A stretch of 64,000 nt of DNA from Capnocytophaga gingivalis ATCC 33624 (GCF_000174755.1 NZ_ACLQ01000003.1:124001-188000), one strand, 5' to 3'; shown: positions 25,021 to 33,456, counted from the stretch's first letter. Notes: generated by a model from the letters alone, not told the origin. Numbers and translations are program-made.

Positions 25021-25641
25021 ATGAGTATTTTCAATTCCAATGATTACAAACGAGGTTACGAAGATGGCTATACCGCTGGCTTTGGGGGTAAAGATAAGGA
25101 CTTTACGAGCTCGGGTATGTCTATGAAATTCGCCATATATGGAGGAAAAGCAATTGACTCGTATAACCAAGGATATAATGAGGGGTATAAAAAAGGGATA
25201 GAGGATCGCCTCTCCAAGCCCAAACCACAAACAGTGAATATAGAAACAGACAATACAGCTAAGTCTCCTGTCATAAATACAAAAAATACAAAACACTCAA
25301 AAAATAGTTATTCAAATCATTATTCAACAGTAAATACAAATTCAGAAATTATGGCAAGTATCCAACAGTATCAAGTACAACTCATGAAGTTGGAAGAAAT
25401 GGTCTCTTTCTTAAATATGTTTAAAGAGCAAATGGAACAAAATCTAAACGGCTATAAGGCGCGTGTACAACAGATGTATGAAACAGGGATGCCAGAGGAG
25501 GTGATGAGACGCTTTGAGAGCGACCACATCCCCGAAACGGCTAACCTGATTACACAAATCAAAATGCTTATGGATGACAGAATCATTCCTTACACCAATA
25601 CTCAGATAGAAATCATCAGGATGGCTTTGGAACGTAGTTAA
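25021..25641 (+). CDS. Small cytosolic protein with GY-rich repeats and a C-terminal helical hairpin
   Basis: A 206-residue protein without signal peptide. Residues 8-63 contain two tyrosine-glycine repeats (YKRGYEDGYTAGF and YNQGYNEGYKKGIEDR) around an IYGGKAID segment. A polar linker (about 65-107) is followed by about 100 residues predicted to be two long helices (about 108-152 and 160-205) with a turn near TGMPEE. The size and shape of that C-terminal part recall WXG100/ESAT-6-type hairpins, although no W-x-G is present. As the last gene of the operon headed by an EssC-like ATPase it could be a substrate or adaptor; this is inference. No known family is recognised with confidence. Confidence 0.72.
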   Translation: MSIFNSNDYKRGYEDGYTAGFGGKDKDFTSSGMSMKFAIYGGKAIDSYNQGYNEGYKKGIEDRLSKPKPQTVNIETDNTAKSPVINTKNTKHSKNSYSNHYSTVNTNSEIMASIQQYQVQLMKLEEMVSFLNMFKEQMEQNLNGYKARVQQMYETGMPEEVMRRFESDHIPETANLITQIKMLMDDRIIPYTNTQIEIIRMALERS

Positions 25642-25659
25642 TAAAGAATAAAAGAAATT

Positions 25660-25691
25660 TTTGTTTGTCAGAAAAAAAATTCCTACTTTTG
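25660..25691 (+). promoter_or_regulatory. Promoter of asd (-33 and -7 elements)
   Basis: TTTG at 25660-25663 and TACTTTTG at 25684-25691 are separated by 20 nt, a good match to the Bacteroidetes -33/-7 arrangement. The ATG follows at 25719. Confidence 0.75.
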
Positions 25692-25718
25692 CGTGTTTGT
25701 ACATAAAAAATAATTTAT

Positions 25719-26708
25719 ATGAAAGTAGCCGTAGTAGGAGCCACCGGATTGGTAGGCAATGTGATGCTGGAAGTCTTGGCTGAGCGCAATTTTCCAGTAA
25801 CGGAGCTCATTCCCGTAGCTTCAGAAAAATCAGTAGGAAAGACCATATCCTTCAAGGGGAAGGAATATAAAGTAGTGGGTATGAACCAAGCCATCTCTCT
25901 TAAGCCTGATGTTGCTTTATTTTCTGCTGGAGGGGATACCTCCAAGGAATGGGCTCCTAAGTTTGCTCAGGTGGGAACTGTCGTAGTGGACAATTCCTCC
26001 GCTTGGCGTATGGATCCTACCAAGAAATTGGTCATCCCTGAGATCAATGCTGAAGTACTCACCGCTGAGGACAAGATTATAGCCAACCCGAACTGCTCTA
26101 CCATTCAGATGCTGGTAGCCTTGGCGCCTTTGCGCAAGTATGGTATCAAGCGTATTGTGGTTTCCACCTATCAGTCTATCACTGGAACAGGGGTGAAGGC
26201 CGTGACTCAGCTGGAAAACGAGTACAAAGGAATACAAGGGCCTATGGCTTACCACTACCCTATCCACCGCAATGCCATCCCTCACTGTGATGTGTTTGAA
26301 GAAAATGGATATACCAAGGAGGAAATGAAATTGGTCAGAGAAACTAAGAAAATTTTTGGGGACGATTCTATCCAAGTAACAGCCACTGCTGTCCGTATCC
26401 CTGTGGTAGGAGGACATAGTGAAGCGGTCAATGTAGAGTTCGAACAAGAATATGATCTTGCTGAAGTACGTAAGCTCCTTAGCCATGCTCCAGGGGTAAT
26501 CCTACAGGACAATACCGATACCAATACTTACCCTATGCCTATCTATGCTCATGGTAAGGATGAGGTATTCGTAGGGCGTGTGCGTCGTGATGAATCCCAA
26601 CCTAAGACCCTCAACCTATGGGTGGTAGCAGATAACCTCCGCAAAGGAGCGGCTACCAATACCATCCAGATTGCCGAGGCTCTTATTAAAAAAGGAATCC
26701 TCAAGTAA
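25719..26708 (+). CDS. asd: Aspartate-semialdehyde dehydrogenase
   Basis: A 329-residue enzyme that reduces aspartyl phosphate to aspartate semialdehyde with NADPH, the branch point to lysine/diaminopimelate, threonine and methionine. The N-terminal Rossmann motif is AVVGATGLVGNVMLEVL, the catalytic cysteine is Cys126 in ANPNCSTIQ, and the substrate-binding region includes RIPVVGGHSEAV. Length is normal for the family. It has its own promoter. A palindromic hairpin of a repeated element family follows at 26743. Confidence 0.96.
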   Translation: MKVAVVGATGLVGNVMLEVLAERNFPVTELIPVASEKSVGKTISFKGKEYKVVGMNQAISLKPDVALFSAGGDTSKEWAPKFAQVGTVVVDNSSAWRMDPTKKLVIPEINAEVLTAEDKIIANPNCSTIQMLVALAPLRKYGIKRIVVSTYQSITGTGVKAVTQLENEYKGIQGPMAYHYPIHRNAIPHCDVFEENGYTKEEMKLVRETKKIFGDDSIQVTATAVRIPVVGGHSEAVNVEFEQEYDLAEVRKLLSHAPGVILQDNTDTNTYPMPIYAHGKDEVFVGRVRRDESQPKTLNLWVVADNLRKGAATNTIQIAEALIKKGILK

Positions 26709-26742
26709 TACTTCCCTAATCTTAAATAATGAGCAATATTCT

Positions 26743-26770
26743 GTAAGGGCGAATAGCTATTCGCCCTTAC
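26743..26770. repeat. Palindromic intergenic element (copy 1), likely terminator of asd
   Basis: GTAAGGGCGAAT / ATTCGCCCTTAC is a 12-bp perfect stem with loop AGCT, followed by TTTTCG. Related palindromes occur at 27860, 56515 and 61081. Confidence 0.75.
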
Positions 26771-26818
26771 TTTTCGCCTTTATTTTGTTCTTGTTTTTCA
26801 TCCTCTATGATTCAATCT

Positions 26819-27832
26819 ATGAAACATATCTTTCTTTTACTCCCCCTTTTTTTCTACATCAATACCGCAAGGGCACAGGAGATAGTGGTGGGCACTTTGT
26901 CCGATACCATCCCTGTAGATGAAAATTGGATTCCTAAGGAAATAGAAGGTGCTCATTACCAAATAGAGCCTGATCTGTATTTCACCTATCAGAAGCCAAA
27001 ATTTTGGGATTTGATCAATAAGGCACCCCGCAATGCCCTTAATACCCTCAAGGACTTCGTCTCCAAACCCTATTATCCGTATGGTATCGCTGCTTTGGGC
27101 GCTACGGCTGCCCTGATTCCCGCCGATCCTTGGCTGATTCGAGAGAGTCGTAGCTTAGGGGAGAGCATGGGACTGAATGAAGCACATACCTATAAGAAAT
27201 TAGGATTCCTCAAGATTGTCCCTGCTGATGTGAACTCGGCACTGTACTTTATAGGCAATGGTACTACCTTTATCCTCATCAGTGGAGGGCTGGCTACCTA
27301 TGGCCTGATCACCGATGATTATAGGGCGAAAAGTACCGCTATGCAACTGATTGAAAGTATCCTCATCACAGGAGTATTCGTACAACCTCTCAAGCGCCTT
27401 ACCGGAAGGGAAAGTCCCTTTATCACTGCAGAAAATGGAAATTGGCACAGTTCTTGGACATTTGCTCCAAGCTTCGCTGCTTACCAGAAGCATACCTCTA
27501 ACTATGATGCCATGCCTTCTGGACACCTGACCACAGCTATGGCTGCGGTTACGGTACTGGCTGAGAACTATAAGGATTATAAGTGGATCAAGCCTGTGAG
27601 CTATACCGCTTTGGCTCTGATGTCCTTCGAGATGATGCAGAGCAAAGTACACTGGGCATCGGATTACCCTATAGCCCTCTTTATGGGCTACCTCATCGGG
27701 AAAAATATTGCCAAATCGCGTATTGAAACCTCTGACTATCGGGTCAAGACTGCCCAGAAATACCATTGGAACCTCTCCAGCTCCACCGCTTGGGATGGCA
27801 CACCTCTATATGGAGTAGCCTTGAGTTTTTAG
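26819..27832 (+). CDS. PAP2-family phosphatase (type 2 phosphatidic acid phosphatase-like), exported
   Basis: About 338 residues from the ATG at 26819, which opens the signal peptide MKHIFLLLPLFFYINTARAQ; an in-frame ATG 12 nt upstream (26807) is possible. The PAP2 motifs are present in order: a K-x6-R variant (KRLTGRESPF), PSGH (DAMPSGHLTTAMA) and the S-x-VHWASDYP block with the second catalytic His. Several hydrophobic helices between the motifs fit a membrane-bound enzyme. The family dephosphorylates lipid phosphates such as undecaprenyl pyrophosphate, phosphatidate or lipid A. The exact substrate is not deducible. The last codons and the stop lie within AGTTTTG heptamers. Confidence 0.87.
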   Translation: MKHIFLLLPLFFYINTARAQEIVVGTLSDTIPVDENWIPKEIEGAHYQIEPDLYFTYQKPKFWDLINKAPRNALNTLKDFVSKPYYPYGIAALGATAALIPADPWLIRESRSLGESMGLNEAHTYKKLGFLKIVPADVNSALYFIGNGTTFILISGGLATYGLITDDYRAKSTAMQLIESILITGVFVQPLKRLTGRESPFITAENGNWHSSWTFAPSFAAYQKHTSNYDAMPSGHLTTAMAAVTVLAENYKDYKWIKPVSYTALALMSFEMMQSKVHWASDYPIALFMGYLIGKNIAKSRIETSDYRVKTAQKYHWNLSSSTAWDGTPLYGVALSF

Positions 27833-27858
27833 TTTTCAGTTTTGAGTTTTGAGTTGGC
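27824..27858. repeat. AGTTTTG heptanucleotide array at the PAP2 gene stop
   Basis: The units AGTTTTT, AGTTTTC, AGTTTTG, AGTTTTG and AGTTGGC are in direct tandem. The gene's stop codon TAG (27830-27832) falls between units one and two. Confidence 0.85.
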
Positions 27859-27859
27859 T

Positions 27860-27885
27860 GTAGGGAGCGAATGACCATTCACCCT
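27860..27885. repeat. Palindromic intergenic element (copy 2, degenerate)
   Basis: GTAGGGAGCGAATG and CATTCACCCT are an imperfect version of the 26743 palindrome, directly after a heptanucleotide array. Confidence 0.5.
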
Positions 27886-27937
27886 CTTTGACTATTTCTA
27901 AAACCCTTTCATTCTATAATCCTAAAACCCTTATATT

Positions 27938-28654
27938 ATGAATTTATACCAGATTTTACAAGAAAAACAGTGGGTAGACCTCTCCCATCAGATTGACGAA
28001 CATTCGCCTAAGTTTCCCGCCTTACCCGCACTGGAACAAAAAGACCTCTTCACTCTCAAGGATGGCTTCCATGTACAACAATTCTCTGTGGTAGGCCAGT
28101 ATGGCACTCATATTGATGCCCCTATCCACTTTGTAGAAGGAGGGCGCTGGCTCGATGATATACCCTTAAAAGACCTACTCTTGCCGCTCTATGTAATAGA
28201 CAAGTCCCAAGAGGTCTCCCAAAACAACGATTATATCCTCACTCGCGAGGATATTTTGGCTTTCGAAGCACAATATGGACAAATAGTTCCAGGAGCTTTT
28301 GTGGCTTTCCGTAGCGATTGGCACAAGCGCTGGCCTTCGTATGAGCAGATGCGTAACTTGGACGACAAAGGGGTACAACATACCCCTGGCTGGAGTCGCG
28401 AAGCTTTGGAGTTTCTCATTCATGAGCGCAAGGTCAAGGCTGTAGGCCATGAGACCTTGGATACCGATGCAGGAGTGCTTGCCGCCGCAAAAGGATTAGT
28501 AGAAGAATATTATCTTCTCTCTCAGGATATCTACCAGATAGAAGTAATGGCCAATCTTGACCAATGCCCTGCAACAGACGCTATCATCTCCATTGCCTAC
28601 CCTCACTGGAGAGGAGCGACAGGATCTCCTGTACGTGCTGTAGCGATCTTTTAG
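27938..28654 (+). CDS. Cyclase-family metal-dependent hydrolase (kynurenine formamidase-like)
   Basis: A 238-residue cytosolic protein with the family's signature H-x-G-T-H-x-D-x-P-x-H-F seen as QYGTHIDAPIHFVEGG (about residues 48-64). The preceding DLSHQID is also typical. A later HETLDTDAG segment supplies the downstream active-site His/Asp region. The family comprises metal-dependent amidohydrolases such as KynB and related hydrolases of unknown substrate. No tryptophan-catabolic gene is nearby, so a kynurenine role is not assigned. The gene stands alone between repeats. Confidence 0.82.
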   Translation: MNLYQILQEKQWVDLSHQIDEHSPKFPALPALEQKDLFTLKDGFHVQQFSVVGQYGTHIDAPIHFVEGGRWLDDIPLKDLLLPLYVIDKSQEVSQNNDYILTREDILAFEAQYGQIVPGAFVAFRSDWHKRWPSYEQMRNLDDKGVQHTPGWSREALEFLIHERKVKAVGHETLDTDAGVLAAAKGLVEEYYLLSQDIYQIEVMANLDQCPATDAIISIAYPHWRGATGSPVRAVAIF

Positions 28655-28682
28655 ATAACAGGAAACAAGTAATAGGGAAAAT
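28653..28682. repeat. Short degenerate heptanucleotide array after the cyclase gene
   Basis: GATAACA, GGAAACA, AGTAATA and GGGAAAA can be read as 7-nt units starting at the stop codon. It is weaker than the other arrays. Confidence 0.4.
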
Positions 28683-28748
28683 CCGCGAGAGTTCACTGAT
28701 CTCCGGCTGCTGTTAATAAGTTAATTTTTTTAATAAATTATATAATCG

Positions 28749-28756
28749 TAATTTTG
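28749..28756 (+). promoter_or_regulatory. -7 promoter element of the collagen-like lipoprotein gene
   Basis: TAATTTTG matches TAnnTTTG, 33 nt before the ATG at 28790. Confidence 0.65.
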
Positions 28757-28789
28757 CACTCTGTAGATTATATACAAATTTTGTAACCA

Positions 28790-30514
28790 ATGAAGAAGTA
28801 TTTGTTACCATTGTTAGCGCTGTCTTTCTCCGCTATACATTGTACAAAAGAGAATGAGAAAATCGTTGTACAAGAGAAAGTAACACAAGGCAGTATGATC
28901 CTCTCAGGTGAGGGCGTACCCAGCGCCGAAAAAGGACAAACAGGTGATTATTACCTGGACTTGAGTTCTTCAGCTCTCTATGGCCCTAAAACGAAGGACG
29001 GTTGGGGTAATAGCGTATTGAATCTCAAGGGATTAAAAGGAGATAAGGGAGACAAGGGAGATAATGGTACCAATGGACAAAACGGACAGCTTGGCCAAAA
29101 TGGACAGCCTGGACTTACTCCTCATATTGGCGAGAATGGCAACTGGTGGGTTGGGAATACCGACTTGGGTGTAAAAGCACAAGGGAACCCTGGAACTAAT
29201 GGACAAGATGGACAACCCGGCCGCGATGGACAACCCGGACAGCCCGGTCGCGATGGACAAAATGGACAACCTGGTCGTGATGGACAAAATGGAGAAACCC
29301 CTCGTATTGGTGACAATGGAAACTGGTGGATAGGTAACGAAGATACTGGAAAACCTGCACGTGGAGCTCAAGGACCTCAGGGAAACCCTGGAACTAACGG
29401 ACAAAATGGACAACCTGGTCGTGATGGACAAAATGGAGAAACCCCTCGTATTGGTGACAATGGAAACTGGTGGATAGGTAACGAAGATACTGGAAAACCT
29501 GCACGTGGAGCTCAAGGACCTCAGGGAAACCCTGGAACTAACGGACAAAACGGACAGCCTGGTCGTGATGGACAGAATGGGCATACCCCTCATATTGGTA
29601 AGAATGGCAACTGGTGGGTAGGTGATCAGGATACAGGAAAACCCGCTCGTGGAGCTCAGGGGCCTCAAGGGTCTCAAGGAAACCCCGGACAACAAGGAGC
29701 TCAAGGAAACCCTGGCCGTGATGGGAAACCTGGTGCTGATGGCTCTAAGATCTTAGCCGGTAATGGGACTCCACAAGCCTCAGATGGTAATATAGGAGAC
29801 TACTTTATAGACAAAACAGCCAAGATATTCTATGGCCCTAAAACAGCCTCTGGATGGCCTACTACAGGGATTTCCTTGACAGGAAACCCCGTGGTTACAG
29901 AAGACTATCAGCTAAGCCCCGACGGGAAAACCTTAGTAAAATGGCTCAATAAAAAAGCGCGTTATATAGATATGAACACAGATCCTAAGCTTAGTGAGGT
30001 AGAAAAAATAGCTGATAATGCTTTTGATGAAATGGGTGCTGATAATGAACTTTCTACCATCATTGTAGGGGACAAAGTAACTGAATTAGGAAAGTTTACT
30101 TTCTCCAAATGTAGAAACCTAAGAAGAATAGAACTTCCTGATGGGCTTACTACCATTGGAAAAGGTGCTTTTGATGCTTGTTCCAACTTGCAGTATATAA
30201 ATATTCCTGAGACAGTAACTAATTTAGGAGAACAGGCTTTTACAAATTGTACAAAACTTAAAACCATCACCATTCCAAAGGGAATTAGCAGCTTTGGAAA
30301 ACGTACTTTTTTCGGTTGCAGTGCCTTGCGAACCCTCATTTTAGAGAATCCTGTAGGTTTTGAGATTAATAAAGCCAATATGCAAAATGCTTTTCAAGGT
30401 GTTACTCTTAATGTTATCTATGTGCCTTATGGATCTGCTGATGATTATAAAAACAAAAATAAGAGTTCTTATAGTAATTACCAAAATATCATAAAATCTA
30501 TTGTTATTCAATAG
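28790..30514 (+). CDS. Lipoprotein with collagen-like repeats and BspA-type leucine-rich repeats
   Basis: A 574-residue protein with lipobox SAIHC (Cys18). A module LSGEGVPSAEKGQTGDYYLD ... LYGPKTKDGWG (about 38-80) is repeated after the collagen region (about 322-365). Between them are Gly-x-Y triplets (GQPGRDGQNG, GPQGNPGTNG) interrupted three or four times by a TPxIGxNGNWWxGxxDTG module. The C-terminal region (about 410-560) has BspA/LRR_5-type repeats such as LRRIELPDGLTTIGKGAF. Bacterial collagen-like stretches can form triple helices, and BspA-type repeats bind fibronectin or other host proteins in oral bacteria, so a surface adhesin is likely. Own promoter and terminator. Confidence 0.85.
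   Translation: MKKYLLPLLALSFSAIHCTKENEKIVVQEKVTQGSMILSGEGVPSAEKGQTGDYYLDLSSSALYGPKTKDGWGNSVLNLKGLKGDKGDKGDNGTNGQNGQLGQNGQPGLTPHIGENGNWWVGNTDLGVKAQGNPGTNGQDGQPGRDGQPGQPGRDGQNGQPGRDGQNGETPRIGDNGNWWIGNEDTGKPARGAQGPQGNPGTNGQNGQPGRDGQNGETPRIGDNGNWWIGNEDTGKPARGAQGPQGNPGTNGQNGQPGRDGQNGHTPHIGKNGNWWVGDQDTGKPARGAQGPQGSQGNPGQQGAQGNPGRDGKPGADGSKILAGNGTPQASDGNIGDYFIDKTAKIFYGPKTASGWPTTGISLTGNPVVTEDYQLSPDGKTLVKWLNKKARYIDMNTDPKLSEVEKIADNAFDEMGADNELSTIIVGDKVTELGKFTFSKCRNLRRIELPDGLTTIGKGAFDACSNLQYINIPETVTNLGEQAFTNCTKLKTITIPKGISSFGKRTFFGCSALRTLILENPVGFEINKANMQNAFQGVTLNVIYVPYGSADDYKNKNKSSYSNYQNIIKSIVIQ
29267..29700 (+). repeat. 144-bp in-frame repeats in the collagen-like gene
   Basis: The block around CAACCTGGTCGTGATGGACA recurs at 29267, 29411 and, slightly diverged, 29555. 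The spacing is exactly 144 nt (48 codons). Copies one and two are nearly identical. Confidence 0.85.
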
Positions 30515-30536
30515 TTTTTTTGAAACTAATATAAAA

Positions 30537-30567
30537 GAGATCGGCTGCCCTAAGGGTAGCCGATCTT
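30537..30567 (+). terminator. Bidirectional terminator between the collagen-like gene and pta
   Basis: GATCGGCTGCCC and GGGTAGCCGATC form a 12-bp stem (one G-U pair) with loop TAA, between convergent genes. Confidence 0.85.
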
Positions 30568-30598
30568 AATTATTTATAAAAACATTAAAAGGAATTGC

Positions 30599-31618
30599 TT
30601 ATTCTTGCATTCCTGCTTGAATAGCGGTGATAAGCACTGTATTGTAAATATCAGGTACTGTAGCCCCACGACTAAGATCGTTTACAGGCTTGCGCAAGCC
30701 TTGTAGCATAGGTCCTATAGCGATAGAGTGCGTTTCTCTCTGTACGGCTTTGTAAGTGATATTTCCTGCATTGAGGTCTGGAAAAATAAGTACATTAGCC
30801 TTACCAGCAACAGGAGAATCTGGCATCTTCTGTTTGGCTACAGTGGCATCCACTGCGGCATCGTATTGGATAGGGCCTTCTACAAGTAGATCAGGGCGTT
30901 GTGCTTTTACTATCTCAGTGGCTTCACGCACTTTGTCTACATCTTCTCCACTTCCTGAAGTACCTGAAGAGTAAGAAAGAAGGGCTACTTTAGGTTCTAT
31001 GCCAAAGGCTTTGGCTGACTCGGCAGAGGTGATAGCAATTTCAGCCAATTGTTCTGCTGTAGGCTTAGGCACTACCGCACAGTCTCCATATACCAATACA
31101 CGATCAGGTAAGATCATAAAGAAGACTGAAGAGACTGTCTTCACGCCTTTCTTAGTTTTGACAAACTGCAAAGAGGGGCGTATGGTGTGTGCTGTGGAGT
31201 TCACTGCTCCAGATACCATCCCGTCAGCCTCTCCCATGAATACCATCATAGTACCATAGTAAGAGACATCAAGCATCAGCTCTTGAGCTTGTGCTTCAGT
31301 CATGCCTTTTTCTTTGCGTATTTCATACAATTTCTTCCAATAAGCCTCATAGTTAGGGTTCTTCTTAGGAGAGACAATTTGGATACGCTCAGGGTTCCAA
31401 GTAAGGCCTAACTCATCCACACGAGCGAGGACTTCTTTTTCTTCTCCTAAGATAGTCAAATAAGCCAATCCATCTTCAGCAAGCTTAGCTGCTGCAGAGA
31501 GGATTCTCTTATCTTCTCCTTCGGGAAGAACAATGCGTTTTTGAAGTTTCTTAGCCGTTTCTACCATGTAATTTTGGAACTTCTTGGAGGTATCAGGCGT
31601 TGCGTCAGATGTGTTCAT
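30599..31618 (-). CDS. pta: Phosphate acetyltransferase
   Basis: A 339-residue enzyme of the PTA/PTB family, the short form without the N-terminal DRTGG domain. It interconverts acetyl-CoA and acetyl phosphate. Conserved stretches include RIVLPEGEDKRIL near the N-terminus, SGAVNSTAHTIRP, LLSYSSGTSGSGEDVDKV and the C-terminal GPMLQGLRKPVNDLSRGAT. The start at 31618 is chosen because the promoter element lies at 31655-31662, upstream of it. The usual partner gene for acetate kinase is not adjacent in this window. Confidence 0.94.
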   Translation of the reverse strand: MNTSDATPDTSKKFQNYMVETAKKLQKRIVLPEGEDKRILSAAAKLAEDGLAYLTILGEEKEVLARVDELGLTWNPERIQIVSPKKNPNYEAYWKKLYEIRKEKGMTEAQAQELMLDVSYYGTMMVFMGEADGMVSGAVNSTAHTIRPSLQFVKTKKGVKTVSSVFFMILPDRVLVYGDCAVVPKPTAEQLAEIAITSAESAKAFGIEPKVALLSYSSGTSGSGEDVDKVREATEIVKAQRPDLLVEGPIQYDAAVDATVAKQKMPDSPVAGKANVLIFPDLNAGNITYKAVQRETHSIAIGPMLQGLRKPVNDLSRGATVPDIYNTVLITAIQAGMQE

Positions 31619-31654
31619 TATCGTTCTATTTTTTTTAATATTCCTTCTGAACCA

Positions 31655-31662
31655 CAAAGGTA
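31655..31662 (-). promoter_or_regulatory. -7 promoter element of pta
   Basis: The minus strand reads TACCTTTG, 36 nt before the ATG at 31618. Confidence 0.68.
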
Positions 31663-31671
31663 CGATTTTTT

Positions 31672-31699
31672 TAGGTAATAGGTAATAAATAATAGGTGA
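31672..31699. repeat. TAGGTAA heptanucleotide array
   Basis: Four direct units: TAGGTAA, TAGGTAA, TAAATAA and TAGGTGA, between the gldJ terminator and the pta promoter. Confidence 0.75.
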
Positions 31700-31708
31700 A
31701 ATTTTTTA

Positions 31709-31738
31709 ATAAAAAAGCTGCCTTTTTGGGGCAGCTTT
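31709..31738 (-). terminator. Terminator of gldJ
   Basis: AAAGCTGCC / GGCAGCTTT is a 9-bp stem with a 7-nt loop, followed on the minus strand by a T run. It lies 27 nt after the gldJ stop. Confidence 0.82.
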
Positions 31739-31764
31739 CTTTATCATGGAATTGAAAATTTTAT

Positions 31765-33456
31765 TTATCCTCTAGAAGATTTTCCTTTTTTGGCTTTAGA
31801 ACCTACACGGCTCATAGCACATCGGAAACCGATATAGTCAGTAGCACTATACTGAGGGAGATATCTGCGCTGTGCTGGATCTATCCAATAAGCACGATCT
31901 CTCCAAGAACCTCCTTTGATTACACGAGCTTCGTCGTCTATAAGGGTAGTACGGTCGTTAGAACGGTCATATACTTTTATGATACCTCCTTGACCATCGC
32001 TAAGGATTTTTTGGTTAGGAGAGTTATACATGGTACGAGACACATTAGCTCTCTGGCTTGCTGTAAGAGAATCTATGTTTTCAGAATGTCTGTCCATAGT
32101 AAGTTTTGCATATTCCTTGCTTGATACTCTATCCCCATCACGGTAGTTACGATTATCTGCAGTAGTAAAGTTATAACGGAGGTAAGTTTCGTTATCGTCC
32201 ACAGCTACCTTAGCCAACTGACCAGGAAGGTTTCTTGCTATGATACGTCCGTTACTTAGGGTATCATAAGTGATAGATTGAGCATCTACTACTACAAGCT
32301 TACCATCTTCACCGATTTTGTTTTTAGTATACACATTACCACGATAGTAGTTGAAGTCACTAAGTTCATCATCTACACGAGGACGATATACGTCGGCTAC
32401 CCATTCAGCTACATTACCAGCCATATCATAGAGCCCAAAGTCGTTAGGAGCAAATGTTTTCACCTTAGTTGTGATATCTCCCTTGTCTTCAGACCATCCT
32501 GCAAGTCCACCATAGTCCCCTTGTCCTTGTTTGAAATTGGCCATTTGGTTACCCATCTCAGCACGTTTTCCATTACGAGTATAGCGACCTGCCCAAGGGT
32601 ATTTCTTACGCCCACGGATACTGTTGTATTCACGGATACCATTAAGAGACTTAGCAGCATATTCCCATTCTACTTCAGTAGGGAGGCGGTATTCAGGAAG
32701 GAGGATACCTTCTGTCTGCTTAGCATAGGTCACATTGCCATCCTTATTAGTAGCTTTCTTACCTGCAAATTCGGATACTTTTCTACCATAAGAATTTTCA
32801 GGTGTGTTTAGGTAAGTATCCGTACTGAAAGTACTTTCAGCATCTACTTGATAGCGAGAACCTTGTTGTATATAGCCATCTTTTTCAAGGATAGACTCAT
32901 TTACACGGTTGGTACGCCAAGAGCTGAATTGGGTTGCTTGTACCCAGTTCACCCCTACTACAGGATATTCTGCATAGGCAGGGTGACGAAGGTATTCGCT
33001 TACCATTGTTTCATTAGCACTTAGTGGGCTTCTCCATACGAGAGTATCTGGAAGCGCTCCTAAGTAAATGTTCTTATAGTGACCGTCCTTATCTTCTGGA
33101 GGGAAAACTTGCTTAAGCCAATCGAGGTACTCCATATACATTTTGTTAGTTACCTCAGTTTCATCCATATAGAAGGATTGTACGTGTTGTTGGCTTGGAG
33201 TATTATTCCAGTCATGCATCACGTCGTCTTGTACTTTACCCATAGTGAAAGTACCCCCTTCTACAAATACCAATCCAGGACCGGTTACTTGTTCCTTGAA
33301 GTTTGTATTGTATTGGAATCCACCTTCTTTAGCGTTTATTTTCCACCCTGTGGCACTGGAAGTATTCTTATCAGATCCTTTCTTTCCACAGCCTACTAGA
33401 AATGCTGCCACTAAGAGAGAGGCTAACATAGGTTTTTTTAAACTTTGCATATCCAT
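31765..33456 (-). CDS. gldJ: Gliding motility lipoprotein GldJ
   Basis: A 563-residue lipoprotein (lipobox FLVGC, Cys23) with a formylglycine-generating-enzyme-like fold. Blocks include GLVFVEGGTFTMG, DETEVTNKMYMEYLDWL, YPVVGVNWVQATQFSSWR, EYRLPTEVEWEYAAKSL, DMAGNVAEWVADVYRP and RVIKGGSWRDRAYW with GFRCAM. The GWKINAKEGGFQ region and the overall length fit GldJ rather than GldK. In Flavobacterium GldJ is an outer-membrane lipoprotein needed for gliding and for stability of the type IX secretion protein GldK; it is not a sulfatase activator. Expressed alone, with its own terminator. An in-frame ATG two codons in is an alternative start. Confidence 0.92.
   Translation of the reverse strand: MDMQSLKKPMLASLLVAAFLVGCGKKGSDKNTSSATGWKINAKEGGFQYNTNFKEQVTGPGLVFVEGGTFTMGKVQDDVMHDWNNTPSQQHVQSFYMDETEVTNKMYMEYLDWLKQVFPPEDKDGHYKNIYLGALPDTLVWRSPLSANETMVSEYLRHPAYAEYPVVGVNWVQATQFSSWRTNRVNESILEKDGYIQQGSRYQVDAESTFSTDTYLNTPENSYGRKVSEFAGKKATNKDGNVTYAKQTEGILLPEYRLPTEVEWEYAAKSLNGIREYNSIRGRKKYPWAGRYTRNGKRAEMGNQMANFKQGQGDYGGLAGWSEDKGDITTKVKTFAPNDFGLYDMAGNVAEWVADVYRPRVDDELSDFNYYRGNVYTKNKIGEDGKLVVVDAQSITYDTLSNGRIIARNLPGQLAKVAVDDNETYLRYNFTTADNRNYRDGDRVSSKEYAKLTMDRHSENIDSLTASQRANVSRTMYNSPNQKILSDGQGGIIKVYDRSNDRTTLIDDEARVIKGGSWRDRAYWIDPAQRRYLPQYSATDYIGFRCAMSRVGSKAKKGKSSRG

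Noticed and set aside
18000-25650. Accessory region as an integrated mobile element
   Set aside because: No integrase, transposase, tRNA end or attachment duplication was found; only composition and gene content are unusual.
28790-29704. Minus-strand frame of 223 codons opposite the collagen-like region
   Set aside because: Complement of Gly-x-Y codons gives a Ser/Leu/Arg periodic frame; not a gene.
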